Below are positions 31,843-42,881 of a stretch of DNA of 64,000 nucleotides, in pieces. The first letter of the stretch is position 1. Every line of letters begins with the position of its first letter. The stretch covers positions 992,001-1,056,000 of the forward strand of contig JBITNC010000001.1 in NCBI GenBank assembly GCA_050084985.1. The letters run 5' to 3'. The position numbers and the translations under genes are program-made. Under the pieces are notes generated by a model that was given only the letters and a program-made list of their open reading frames with translations, had not been told where the DNA came from and did no database searches. The DNA comes from Nageia nagi. Lineage: Eukaryota; Pinophyta.

Positions 31843-33657
31843 TTCCGTCATTGATAGGGGGGTTTTTTGTTTTAAAATGATTTTACCTTTCTGATTATCT
31901 GGTTATTTGAATTTCTCCATGTACTAACTTCAAATTTTGCATTCTGTGCATTTTAGGATATCTGTTGTAGAAATGCCAGCGACTATAATCAAACACTGAT
32001 GACTCAGAAGGAATGCCAGCATTTACAAAGTAATCCAGACTAAACACTAGCGACTAGAATTGGACATCAATGACTCAGAATAAATGCCAGCGACCTCTGT
32101 ATAAATGCTAATGACTCATACCCAGGTCATTTTGTCTCTTTTTATTATTTCAAAAAAATTAAAATAAAATGCATAATGTATTGTTAAAATGAAAGATGCT
32201 TTTGAATGTGATTCCTTTTCCTAGAATGCATGTAAGAATGGGTAGAAAAGGTTAAATGCATTTTTTATTAATTTATTTTATGTTATGTAAAATGTTGTGT
32301 ATTTACTTTCATGTTTGGGTGAAGGGTATGTACACATTAATAGTTTTTATCTTGTCTACTTATGCTCTCCCTTTGCGCTTCGTGCGATCTAAGGTGACCA
32401 GAATAGACCAGATAAGAAGGAGTAATTAATTTTTCTTTTCTTTCACATTCACATTATTATTAATTTGGCTAATTTATCCACACATAATGACCTCTTACTA
32501 GTAAGAGGAGGTAATTTACTATACATAATACTTCCACAATTGGAAGGGGTAAATGAATCACATTTAATTTGGAATGAACTCAAAGGAAATAAATCGGGTT
32601 TTTGGTAGTGTAAATCATATTAAAAGGTTAATAAATTGGAGGGATTCGAATACACTAAGTACTTTCACTTAACAAAGTATGCTCTCACTTTTGTGCTTCA
32701 AGCGATCCTAAGTGATCAGAAATAAGTTAAGTGAAAGAGGTAAAATTTATTCACATTTTATTTGGAAACATACTTCACATTAACACTCTTAAAGAGGTTT
32801 TCCCTTACCACTCCATTTGGAGGTCGAAGGGAGGTGACTCTTGGAGGAGTAATTGAACCTAACTTAATTAATTTATCCACACTTAATGGCTTTTTACTAA
32901 GTCTGCTCTTACCACTCCATTGGAGTTCGAAGAGATATGTGACTAGTAAGAAGATGAAATTTATCACATATAAAACTTTCACAGCTGGAAGGAGTTAATG
33001 AACATCATTAAGAGGTTGGATAATGAATCGCATTATAATTAAAAAGAACAACGGGGTCTATTAAGGTCAAGATTTATTTAAAATAAACTTTGATTGCATC
33101 ACATTAAGACAAGATAAATAAATGGACATGAATGTTTGGGAGGGTAGTATGCATAAATGTACTTTACTTATTTTAATGCATTTCATAAAGCCTTAAAGGA
33201 ATAATTGAACATTAACAAGTTGGATGTCACTACCAACCGTTAATTCTTACTTCTTTGTAACCACCGACATAACACACTTGAAGCCATAGAGCCAGTTACA
33301 CTTGGAGGTGATGACCAAGGTAACTTTCCTTTAGGTAGGAGTCAAAAAAGGAGACTCATCTAGAACCAAGCTAAAAGCCATAGAAACTTGCAAACATTAG
33401 AATTACCCAACCTACCTTGTTTAACACTTGACTAGTCAAAACAAACTAGGAAAATTAAAAAGATTAAAATAAATAAACTCATATCGTTCATTTAATTCAG
33501 ACATTAAAAATATGTGAAAAAGTTAAAGAAGATAATCATATCGTTAAAAGTAGATTTGCATATAGGCTGTTTGTGCATTAATTGTTTTCTTGAAAATATA
33601 ATATAAAAGATAAAAATAGAGTTTCTTTTTGACAATGCTTGTTTATGATATCTAAAA
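31843..33657 (+). other. Tat leader with repeated motifs and hairpin modules
   Basis: 1.8 kb without a gene. 31970-32125 has about seven loosely repeated motifs of the GCCAGCGACT / CATCAATGACTC type. 32363-32943 has four related hairpin modules. 33120-33360 is conserved with the old minus-strand element. The overlapping frames at 32758-32998 on both strands run through the hairpin modules and are not genes. Confidence 0.7.
32363..32943 (+). repeat. four diverged hairpin modules
   Basis: Modules at 32363-32398, 32681-32720, 32801-32838 and 32904-32943. Each has an outer stem and an inner hairpin. Outer stems differ but still pair: CCTT/AAGG, TCACTT/AAGTGA, TCCCTT/AAGGGA and CTCTT/AAGAG. Inner hairpins include GCTTCAAGC, CTCCATTTGGAG and CTCCATTGGAG. 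The changes keep pairing, which suggests selection on structure. Confidence 0.65.
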
Positions 33658-36170
33658 ATGGTTCAAACTAGAAGTATGACAGCTAAGAAAATGCGAGAAC
33701 ACCCATTTGAAATACAAGAAATAGATTCAAACAATATGGATTTGATAGAATATTCGATTAGGAGGCCACCTCCTTTAGATGAATCAGATCCACAGGTAGT
33801 TCGTTATGAAAGCAAAGATTTGGATTGGGGTTATGATCAATCTAGATTGCAAAGACAAAGTATAGAAGATATTACTACTAAGACTAGAATGCAAGTGTTA
33901 GATGAAGAGTTAATTGAAATTCATCATCGCTTAGCTAATTATAGGAATATTCCTAAGACATCTTCTAGTTTACCGGGAGATGTTGAAAAACTAAATCGTA
34001 GATGTAATAACTTAGAAATAGACGAGGATAAATCTCAGGATGAAACCATAGCGGTACCAGATACTGAGCCATATAAAGTTAAATATGACAGAGTCATTCT
34101 TCTATTATCAGACAATCGAAAGGTTAGTTCTTTAATCCGAAAAGAGGGATCTTATTTTTCTCATAGATCTCTTGAATTAGGAAAAAATGAAATATCAATA
34201 CCTACGAGTAATTTATCCCAAAGAGCTCCTTCAATAAAGCAAACAAGAGAAATATTATTCTTCAAAGGCAGGATTACATAGAAGGACATCTAAGTACAAA
34301 ATAGAAGAGATACCTTCTTATGAAGAATTAGAAGAGCGATGATTACGTAAAATAAAAGCCGATCAAAAATTCACGAAAACACATGCTAGTGATATTAAAA
34401 AGGCCGTAGAGATGCAATATCTTCTAAAGGAATTTGACGAATTCATTAAATTTCAAGAACAAGAGGATAAACTAAAAGAAATGGAAGATAAACTTCTTAA
34501 AGATAAAAGGAAATTCATAGAACAAGAACAAGCAAACAAAGAAAGAAATGAGTTATTGGAATAAGAAAAGAAAATACTTCATAAAGAACATGAGATTCAA
34601 CTTCGTTTACAGAAATTACAACTTAAAGAATTAGAGAATGAAAAAATAAAAAGGGAACAATATCTACGTATGGAGAAAGAAAAACAAACACAGTGGGATG
34701 AATATCAAAAAATAAAGAATTTGAAACCAGAAACTCCTGAAGGAAGTCAAATACAAAGATATCGAGATCCTTACTTAGACAAACAAGAAGCGATGGATAG
34801 AGAGACAGCCATTTTATTACAAAAGGAAATGGATAAGGAATTAGAACTGCAAAAATTATATGATAAACAAAAGCAAGATTCTATTAAAAGTTGGGTGGAA
34901 TAAACTCAAAATCAAATAAGACAACCTGAGTACAAAGGAAAAGATCTACGTGGAAAAGGGATATCCCAAAGACCTCCTAGAATCCCTATTCCATGATGAC
35001 ATTCACCTCTTAAAATATTGCCTCCACCACCATCAGAGTTTCCTTCTGACTATGAGTCTTACACTTCAAGATCAATTTCAGAAAAAGATCCAAATACTCG
35101 AAGACATCATAGACACACTCAAGGTAATAGAACTGATAAAGAATTAGAAGACTTTATGAAGGATTTTATAAATTGAGAAATGAATGTTCAAGGACTTAAA
35201 AAGTTAAATTACAAGAATATTTGCAATGAACCTATTCATCCAAGTGTTCTAAAAAAGAAACTACCATATAGGTTTGAATTTCCTAAGATAGAATCATTTA
35301 AAGGAAGAGAAGACCCCAAAGAACATTTGAGAAAATTTACATTTTCTAGTTATCAGAGAGCCAATGATGACTCATTAATGTTATGTATATTTCCTATGAC
35401 ACTCATAGTCCAAGCTTTAGATTGGTATAATAGTTTACCCATGCATAGTTTATATACGTTCAAACAATTGGCTAATCAATTTCTTGAACATTTTAGAATC
35501 AATATTAAAGAAAGATCTTCAATTACTGATCTTACAAGATTGCAACAATTTCCTGATGAAACCATACAAGATTACATCTCAAGATGGTGGGCTATACTCA
35601 CTAGTATGCCTTATACAATACCACAGGAGGAATTGGTTAAATTATTTAGTCAAATTTGTCTAAGACCAATAGCTAGTGTTCTCCAAATTCAACAACATAA
35701 AACTTTTGAAGAAGCTATGGCTCAGGTAGTAGTTATAGAAAGAGTTAAAATTCAAGATGGAGAACTAAAGCTCAAGAAAAAAGAATACAAAAAGGGTTAT
35801 CAACATGAAAACAGTACTAAACAACCACAAAATAATCAAATAGCTATGATAGAGGATTCTGATCAAGCTTCAAAAATCGAAGAAAATGTTGAACCTAAGC
35901 CTAAAAGAAATTTTACCCCATTAGCAGAACCATTAGCCGAAATACTTAAAAAATTATGTGATAATGGTATGATTGGATTACCTGATATAAAACCTAAAAA
36001 TCCTAATGCTAAGGGAAGCAAATGGTATAAGGAAAATGAATTTTGTGCTTATCATAGGCAAAAGGGACATAATACAAATAGATGTTGAACTTTACAACAT
36101 AAAATTCAAGACTTGATAGATAGTCAAAAAATAGATGTGGATAATCCTATTGTGCCTTCGAATCAAATTT
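33658..36170 (+). pseudogene. Tat gag polyprotein start, broken
   Basis: Begins MVQTRSMTAKKMREHPFEIQ at 33658. A shift near 34260-34290 moves it to the next frame. 34340-34900 encodes a charged coiled-coil-like stretch rich in Lys, Glu and Gln (KEMEDKLLKDKRKFIEQEQA, RMEKEKQTQWDEYQKIKNLK). The gag core is 35180-36088: FPKIESFKGREDPKEHLRKF, ALDWYNSLP, FKQLANQFLEHFR, DETIQDYISRWWAI. A zinc-binding motif CAYHRQKGHNTNRC is at 36045-36085. TAA/TGA stops occur near 34331, 34561, 34903, 35177 and 36086. Gag forms the particle and binds RNA; the long N-terminal extension is a lineage feature. Confidence 0.88.
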
Positions 36171-36690
36171 AGCGATATATCAAAACCCCTTACCTTCACA
36201 TCAGGCTAATAATGTGGCAACCATCCCAAACCAAACGAACTACACATGGAATAATAAGGATACACCATTTATAAGGACTATAGATGATTCAATACATATG
36301 ATTGGTATAGCTACAAGAGCACAACAATATTAGAATAAATAGGATAATCCATTAAAAAATCAATCGATATCAAACCCAATTAATATACAACCAATACCTC
36401 CTCCTCAACAACCTAAAGTTTCGGTAAAAGGTGCTCTTCAACAACAATTAAAAATGTCTCTAGTTAAGATGACTTTATTGGAATTATTACAACAGTCTGA
36501 GAGTTATAGGGAGGCTATGAATCAAATTCTACAAGAAATTCAAGTGGATATTAGTAACCTCAATAATTTTATTTCAATAGTGGAAAGTTTGAGGATATCT
36601 CAACAACCTAGCATCACCTTCTACGAACAAGAAAAATTAAATAACGATGGACCAGGCGGACTTGATCACCTTTACATATAATAGGTAAAG
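36171..36690 (+). pseudogene. gag-protease spacer, broken
   Basis: Gln/Asn-rich spacer. 36454-36681 reads MSLVKMTLLELLQQSESYRE and LRISQQPSITFYEQEKLNND and leads into the protease. Frames change at both ends. Confidence 0.6.
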
Positions 36691-37090
36691 TAGATGAGAA
36701 ATTATTTAAAAGAATTCTGATAGATGAAGGATCGACTATAAATATAATTTTAGATGCAGCATACAAAAATTTGAATTTATCATATTCACTTATCTTAGCT
36801 CCTTCTTTACAAATTAGGGCATTTAATGATGCAGTGTGTTCAACTTTGGGATCAATAGTGCTGTCGATTACAGTAGGGGCTAAAACCGTTCAAACTTTAT
36901 TACATATAATTGAAGGAAATATTATACAATACAACATGCTTCTAGGACGTCCATGGATTAGAGAAATGCAATGTGTTCCATCAACCTATCATGGATGTTT
37001 AAAATACATTTACAAAGATAAAGTTCATTGTGTGTTTAAAGATCCAGATCCTTATTCACATTGTAATTTAATTTTTGATCCAAATAAATG
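36691..37090 (+). pseudogene. Tat aspartic protease
   Basis: Reads GKVDEKLFKRILIDEGSTIN, where DEGS occupies the active-site D-x-G position, then LNLSYSLILAPSLQIRAFND and NMLLGRPWIREMQCVPSTYH, the LLGRPW hallmark. It would release mature proteins from the polyprotein. The portion from 36771 is open; the active site lies just before and is joined through a TAG near 36682 in one frame. Confidence 0.85.
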
Positions 37091-38188
37091 ACCTTATCAT
37101 CTCTTAATTTATCAACCATATTAATGAATAAAAGTATGAATCAATCTGAAGTCATAGAAGGAAAAGGTGATATAGTTATACAAGATAAAGATACTTGGGA
37201 AAAAGTTGCTAAAGCTTTAGATGAAAAATATGGAGCTTCTTCATCAAAACAAGTAAACACCACATCTAATAATGAATCCTCCCATGTATGTCTAGCAAAA
37301 GTTAAATTAAGAGATTTAGGGATGGGAGAATATGATGTAGATGATGTGGTATTTAATATACCTTCATCGCAAGAAGTGGGTAAATTATCTGAATCACCTA
37401 GTGTAATTGGACAAATAGTGCCTTTAGGAGAAGTACCTAATCAGATAATGTTCATCTATGCGGGGATAGTAGATCCTATGTCAACAATACCCAATCAAAC
37501 ATATGAAAGAAATTTCAATAATGATATAAAATATTTATCACCATGTTCAAGAGCATTTATCTTAAATTATTTTAACAAATGTAATTGGCAAGGACGAGGA
37601 TTGGATAGATATGAAGAAGGTCCACGAGAGATAATTGAATTACAATATCAATATCCCACTAATAAAAGTGGACTAGGTTATCAAAATGAATATAAAAATC
37701 TTGCTAAATTAGAAAATTTAGGAGAAGAGAATTTGGATTATAATGAAGAAATTTTAGAGAAAGAATCCGTAGTACAAGAAATTATTGATATAAGAGAAGA
37801 ACAATTAAGTGAAATGGACATCTTAGAAGGAATCGAAATGCTCTTTATTAATAATATGGAGCCACCTTGGAATCATTCGTGCTTACTGAGTGATATACAA
37901 GAAAAAATAAATAAAAATACCGAATCATCAATAATTCCATATTCAGATATACCATCGATAAATATGGTTACAATAAAAGAGAATGATATTGAAGATCAAA
38001 ATAATGAGCAAATAGATAAAGTTAATGAAAATCAAAATTTAATCAAAGCTATAGCCAATACTTCTACAGATGAAATAATTGCTAATTTTTCTCTTATATC
38101 ATCTAATCCTTCAGTACATGAGTTCAAAAAAATAGATCACATACTTGGTTCCTATGAAAATCAAGTATGCGTAAATGAACAAACTTAA
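37088..38188 (+). CDS. Tat linker with G-patch-like motif
   Basis: 366 open codons between protease and RT, overlapping the protease end by one codon in a different frame. Residues about 162-198 read NKCNWQGRGLDRYEEG and, later, NKSGLGYQ, a G-patch-like glycine motif common in Tat-group polyproteins. The rest is acidic with no recognised domain. Probably part of the original polyprotein, now isolated by shifts. It is the longest open stretch in the element. Confidence 0.7.
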   Translation: MTLSSLNLSTILMNKSMNQSEVIEGKGDIVIQDKDTWEKVAKALDEKYGASSSKQVNTTSNNESSHVCLAKVKLRDLGMGEYDVDDVVFNIPSSQEVGKLSESPSVIGQIVPLGEVPNQIMFIYAGIVDPMSTIPNQTYERNFNNDIKYLSPCSRAFILNYFNKCNWQGRGLDRYEEGPREIIELQYQYPTNKSGLGYQNEYKNLAKLENLGEENLDYNEEILEKESVVQEIIDIREEQLSEMDILEGIEMLFINNMEPPWNHSCLLSDIQEKINKNTESSIIPYSDIPSINMVTIKENDIEDQNNEQIDKVNENQNLIKAIANTSTDEIIANFSLISSNPSVHEFKKIDHILGSYENQVCVNEQT

Positions 38189-38254
38189 GAATACGATGAA
38201 GAATATAGTGTTAACGATAATGGTTGGATACCATACCAAATCAATTAGAAGAAG

Positions 38255-39235
38255 GGTCACATATGCTTACTAAAAAAGTCTTAGAAATAAATATTAGTAA
38301 TGATCCTCAAAATCCCAAAATTATTCAATTAGGGGAGAACCTCACGGAGAATGAACAAGAAGAAATTATAACCTTATTAAAAGAATGAGAAAAGGTATTT
38401 GCATGGTCATATGCAGACATGCCTGGAATAGATCCCAAGTTAGTAGTACATAATTTAGCCTTAAAGCCTGATGCTAAACCTGTTAAACAAAAATTACATA
38501 AAATGCATCCTACTATAGCATTAATGGTAAAAGAAGAACTTCAAAAATTATTAGAAGCTAAATTTATACAACCTATAGACTACTCAGATTGGATATTAAT
38601 ATGGTACCTGTGAAAAAAACTAAGTGGAAAAATAAAAATATGCACAGATTTTTGAGATCTTAACAAAGCTTGTCCTAAAGATGATTTCCCTCTACCTAGC
38701 ATTGATAGTTTGGTAGATTCGACAGCAGGACATGATATGTTATCATTAATGGATGGATTTTCTGGTTATAATCAAATAAAAATAGCTACTGAAGATCAAC
38801 ATAAAATGGCTTTTATAACTCCTTGAGGTACCTTTTGTTATAAAGTTATGCCTTTTGGATTGAAAAATACTGGGGCAACTTATCAAAGGGCTATGACTTA
38901 CATATTCCATGATTATATGCATGACATAGTAGAAGATTATGTCGATGATTTTTTGGTTAGATCTAAATATCGAGTAGATCATGGAAAAGATCTAATTAAA
39001 GTTTTAGATAGATTATTAGAACATAAAGTAAGATTAAATCCGAAAAAATGTGTTTTTGGTGTAACTTCAGGAAAATTATTAGGATTTATTGTGTCTCAAA
39101 GAGGAATTGAAATAGATCCTAGTAAAGTGAAGGTAGTAGTAGACATGCCATCTCCTGCAAATCTAAAACAATTACAAAGTTTACAGAGTAAGTTACAAGC
39201 CATTAGAAGGTTTATAACTCAACTTTCTGATAAAT
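38255..39235 (+). pseudogene. Tat reverse transcriptase, broken
   Basis: 38419-38613 reads MPGIDPKLVVHNLALKPDAK, TIALMVKEELQKLLEAKFIQ, then a shift; KICTDF.DLNKACPKDDFPLP follows. TGA at 38824-38826 replaces Trp in the PWGTF block. MPFGLKNTGATYQRAM starts at 38848 and the catalytic box EDYVDDFLV has YVDD at 38938-38949. It ends with the LGFIVSQRGIEIDPSKV block. All core acids survive but the frame is interrupted at least three times. Confidence 0.93.
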
Positions 39236-39690
39236 GTAAACCATTTACAAAATTATTAAAAAAGGGAGTAGAATATCATTGGGGCAAAGAGCAAAAAGAT
39301 GCATTCGATGAAATTAAAAGATATTTATTATCGCCTCCTGTCTTAAGTCCACCAAGAAAAGATGAACCCTTTTTGTTATACATCTCTGCTACTGAAAATG
39401 CTTTAGGAACAATGCTTGCTCAAAAGAATGAACACAATAAAGAACAAGCTATATATTATTTGAGTAGAACCCTAGTGAGCTATGAGATTAAGTACATGTA
39501 TTTGGAAAAATTATGTCTTGCTATCATTTTTGCTAAATCATACAACATATGTCATCTCTAAAATGGATCCGTTGAAATATATGATGAATAAAACATATCA
39601 AAATTCAAGAACTGCAAAGTGGATAATGCATTTAACTGAATTTGATTTACATTTTATTGGACAAAAGTCAATAAAAGGATAAGTAATTAC
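39236..39690 (+). pseudogene. Tat first RNase H, broken
   Basis: Reads FTKLLKKGVEYHWGKEQKDA, SPPRKDEPFLLYISATENAL, YYLSRTLVSYEIKYMYLEKL; a shift near 39540 moves to ISKMDPLKYMMNKTYQNSRT and IMHLTEFDLHFIGQKSIKG. First catalytic Asp is already replaced by the YISATEN context, as is common in the first RNase H of Tat elements, where the second RNase H is present. Confidence 0.85.
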
Positions 39691-39712
39691 TGACTATCTC
39701 GTTGATGCTCCA

Positions 39713-40315
39713 TTGCAAGATAATAAACCCCTTGTCATTGAATTACCCGATGATGGGGTGTTTCAACTAGATGAAATTGAAATACCTGTAGAACCTAAAG
39801 ATGATTGGGATATGACAATACACTTTGATGGTTCTCGATGTGAACAAGGTGGTGGAGCAGGTGTTGTATTTATAACCCTGCAAGGGATCCCTATACCCTA
39901 TTCATTTAAATTAAAATTTCCTTGTACTAATAATAATACAGAATATGAAGCTTTGATATTAGCATTAAAAACTATGATTAAATTAAAACTTAAAAGAATT
40001 AAGATTATTGGAGATTCTTTACTCATCGTCAATCAAGTGAAAGGAATCTATCAATGTAAAGAACCTTTACTTCAAAAGTATAAAGCGTTAGTTGAAGAAT
40101 TATTAAAATCTTTTGACCAATTTAGTATAGAAGCGACACCAAGATCATCTAATAGATTTGCAGATGCTATGGCTTCTATTGGATCTCTTATCCTAGAGGA
40201 TCCTAAAAAATCTTCAATTCAAGTTGAAATAATTCAATTGTCTCAATCATCATTACAACAGGAAGATGAAGAAAAAAATGTATTAAATATCGATGTAATT
40301 GATAAAGATAATTAG
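39713..40315 (+). CDS. Tat second RNase H (archaeal-type)
   Basis: 200 open codons. Residues about 33-50 read MTIHFDGSRCEQGGGAGVV with the first Asp; NNNTEYEALILAL has the Glu; KIIGDSLLIVNQVKG has the next Asp; SSNRFADAMASIGS has the last Asp. The catalytic set is complete and the domain is open. It follows the RT-linked RNase H directly. This second RNase H is a known Tat-group trait and probably supplies the active enzyme. Confidence 0.88.
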   Translation: MQDNKPLVIELPDDGVFQLDEIEIPVEPKDDWDMTIHFDGSRCEQGGGAGVVFITLQGIPIPYSFKLKFPCTNNNTEYEALILALKTMIKLKLKRIKIIGDSLLIVNQVKGIYQCKEPLLQKYKALVEELLKSFDQFSIEATPRSSNRFADAMASIGSLILEDPKKSSIQVEIIQLSQSSLQQEDEEKNVLNIDVIDKDN

Positions 40316-41575
40316 TACAAGGAATTGACAAATTTCATAAAATTTGGAACTCTTCTTGCAAACCTTAATAAATCATCATGACGAGCATTTAAAATCAAAG
40401 CAACTAAATATTATTTGATAGGGGATATCTTGCATCAATGAAATTTTAACGATATTTTACTCAAATGTCTTGAATGTAATGATGTTAAAAAGGTTATATC
40501 TTCTGCCCATGATGGAACATGCGGAGGACACTTTAACAGTGTTATGATTGTAAAATGATTAATTTGAATGGGGTATTATTGGCCAACTATGGAAAAGGAT
40601 TGTTGTGAATATGTTAAAAAATGTTTTAAATGTCAACAATATGTTCATTTATTTTCACAACCATCTCAAGAACTACATCCTACACAATCACTTTGGCCAT
40701 TCTCTAAATGGGCCTTAGACTTAATAGGACAAATTACACCTACATCTTCTGGTGGACACAAGTTCATCATCATAGCAACTGAATATTTTACTAAATGGGT
40801 AGAGGCTATTCCTATGACTTCCACTACTAGTTCACGAATTACGGAATTTATAGAAAGTTATATTATATATAGATTCGGTATACCAAACCAATTAATTATG
40901 GATAATGGAAAGAATTTTAAAAATAAGGATGTAAAACGAATATGTGACAAGTATAAAATTAAACAAAATTTTTCCACTCATATTATCCACAAGGCAATGG
41001 ACAGCAGAGGCTACTAATAAAACTATTCGAAACATCTTAGCAAAAATATTAATTGATTCTCACAGAGATTGGCATATGCAAATATCAAAGGCCTTATGGG
41101 CTTATCGTACCAGTGTACGCACCCCTATTGGGGCAACACCATTCTCTTTAGTATATGGAACAGAAGCCATCCTACCCATAGAACTTGAGATACCATCCCT
41201 TAGAGTAAATCTAAGTGAGCAAAATTTTGACAAAAAGGCAAGACAGACTCGCTTAAATCAATTGTTACTTTTATATGAAAAACATATTAATGCTTTAGAG
41301 CATATGCATGTTTATCAGAAGAGGATAAAATGAGATTTTGATAAAAGGGCTTTAATTCGGGAGTTCAAAATAGGTGATTTAGTTTTAAAAGAAAATCAAC
41401 GAACTTCATGAATAGAATGATAGCTTAGAGATAAGTTTGCTTCAAATTGGTTAGGATCGTATATCATTAAGAAAAAATTTGGCAAAGGAACTTATCATCT
41501 ATCAGACTTAGAAGGAAATGAAGAGCGTGAACCTATAAATATCATGCATCTTCAACCCTTCCATACATAATATAT
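40316..41575 (+). pseudogene. Tat integrase, broken
   Basis: 40490-40640 gives AHDGTCGGHFNS and CFKCQQY, the HHCC zinc site. 40690-40930 gives WPFSKWALDLIGQI with the first Asp and IPNQLIMDNGKNFKN with the second. A shift near 40975-41000 separates the AEATNKTIRNILAKIL block carrying the Glu. SLVYGTEAILPIELEIPSLR follows, then FKIGDLVLKEN, NWLGSYIIKKKFGKGTYHLS and IMHLQPFH, the C-terminal GPF/Y-like part, ending near 41571. No chromodomain. Confidence 0.9.
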
Positions 41576-41667
41576 ATATATAATATATATATATATGTAC
41601 ATTAGTTTTCTTTCACTTTATTTTATTATTGAATTAATAAATAAATAAAAGTATTAATATTTGTCAA

Positions 41668-42881
41668 GTGTTAATGATTAAAACAAAAAGGATGAATCTG
41701 GCAAAGGAATTTGCTGACGGTAGCATAATGCCACCACAAGTACGATTTCTACCACCAAGATATCCAGGTGATTTGGCATTGACATATTTAAAACATGGAT
41801 TTAATCTTAATCTCTTAAATTATTTACAGTTGACTATTGATGAACAATATGAAAGAACATATCATATGTTTTGTGGTAGAAATAATGATTGGGAAGTCAC
41901 CTTTTATGGATACGAAGTAAGCATTATTTTAGATCCGCAAATATATTTCACCCATATGGAAAAAATATCACAAGAAATAATGGTTTTCTGCCTACAATGG
42001 CCTTATGGAATACCGAGAATCATTATAAATTGCCAATTAACTGAGTATTCACTCTTTTTAGCTAGGCAAAAATACGTTAAATAATTAACCAAAAGCCTAG
42101 AATGGATGGATGATATTTTACATTATTTACCTCATAAAAGGTGATTTATGATTTTTCAAATACTTTTGTGGCTTTTCCTCCTAGAATTTCACAACAATAC
42201 TATAGGCAAATTCATAGATTTTCTCGCATGCAAATGCGACACATAATTCAGAAACGAAAGTTGGAAGAAAGGCAAGCTTGTTGTATTGCCAAACTTACAA
42301 CGATGAATCAAATAAGGGTTAGAAATGAGATTATCGAAAAACTATCAAAAGAACATAAAGTGTAGAATAATGGAAGTTATCTTCTGGAGTTTGAAAGTAG
42401 GTATGACAAAGATATCTTTATGAAAGTTATTCGTAATGTTCCTACTCCTTTGTATTAAAATATCTTTTCCATGCCTCTTGAAATACAACAAAAAATGGCC
42501 TTGACATTCTATGATGCATGTGAATCTTATGGTTGGGATGTCAAAGTAAATGGATATCAAGTTATTATTTGTATAAACGCATTTGAGTTATGGTGTTCTC
42601 CTAACTCAGAATATGATTTAATGATATATTTATATCTTCTATCGCCTATAGAAAAGCTCAAAATAATAGTTGATTATACTCACAACCTGACTTTAAAATA
42701 TCGAGAACGAATCATTTCTATCACTCAAACCATAACATCCGAACACTTAGATTATTGTATTCCAGAAATCTATCATAATCAAGTGATATTGGATTTTAGT
42801 TTTTTGTTTAGTTCAACACATTGTTCATTCAATCCTGAGCAGTCCAAACTCAATTTGAATGCTCATGAATATATTCCCTAG
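41668..42881 (+). pseudogene. extra ORF downstream of integrase, unknown product
   Basis: Three open pieces (41668-42084, 42141-42365, 42471-42881) joined through shifts and a TAA make a protein of about 400 codons. The first piece has NNDWEVTFYGYEVSIIL then QWPYGIPRIIINC; the third has SYGWDVKVNGYQVIICI then LLSPIEKLKIIVDYT. The two look like a repeated domain of about 100 residues with shared W-[ED]-V-x3-GY-[EQ]-V. The middle piece is basic and Gln-rich. A degenerate homologue occupies the same place in the minus-strand element (9790-10940). I do not recognise the family. Confidence 0.7.

Noticed and set aside
33658-34281. MVQTRSMTAKK frame as a plant pararetrovirus protein
   Set aside because: It is followed by a coiled coil, gypsy gag, protease and integrase between LTRs with a target duplication; it is the gag extension of a Tat element.
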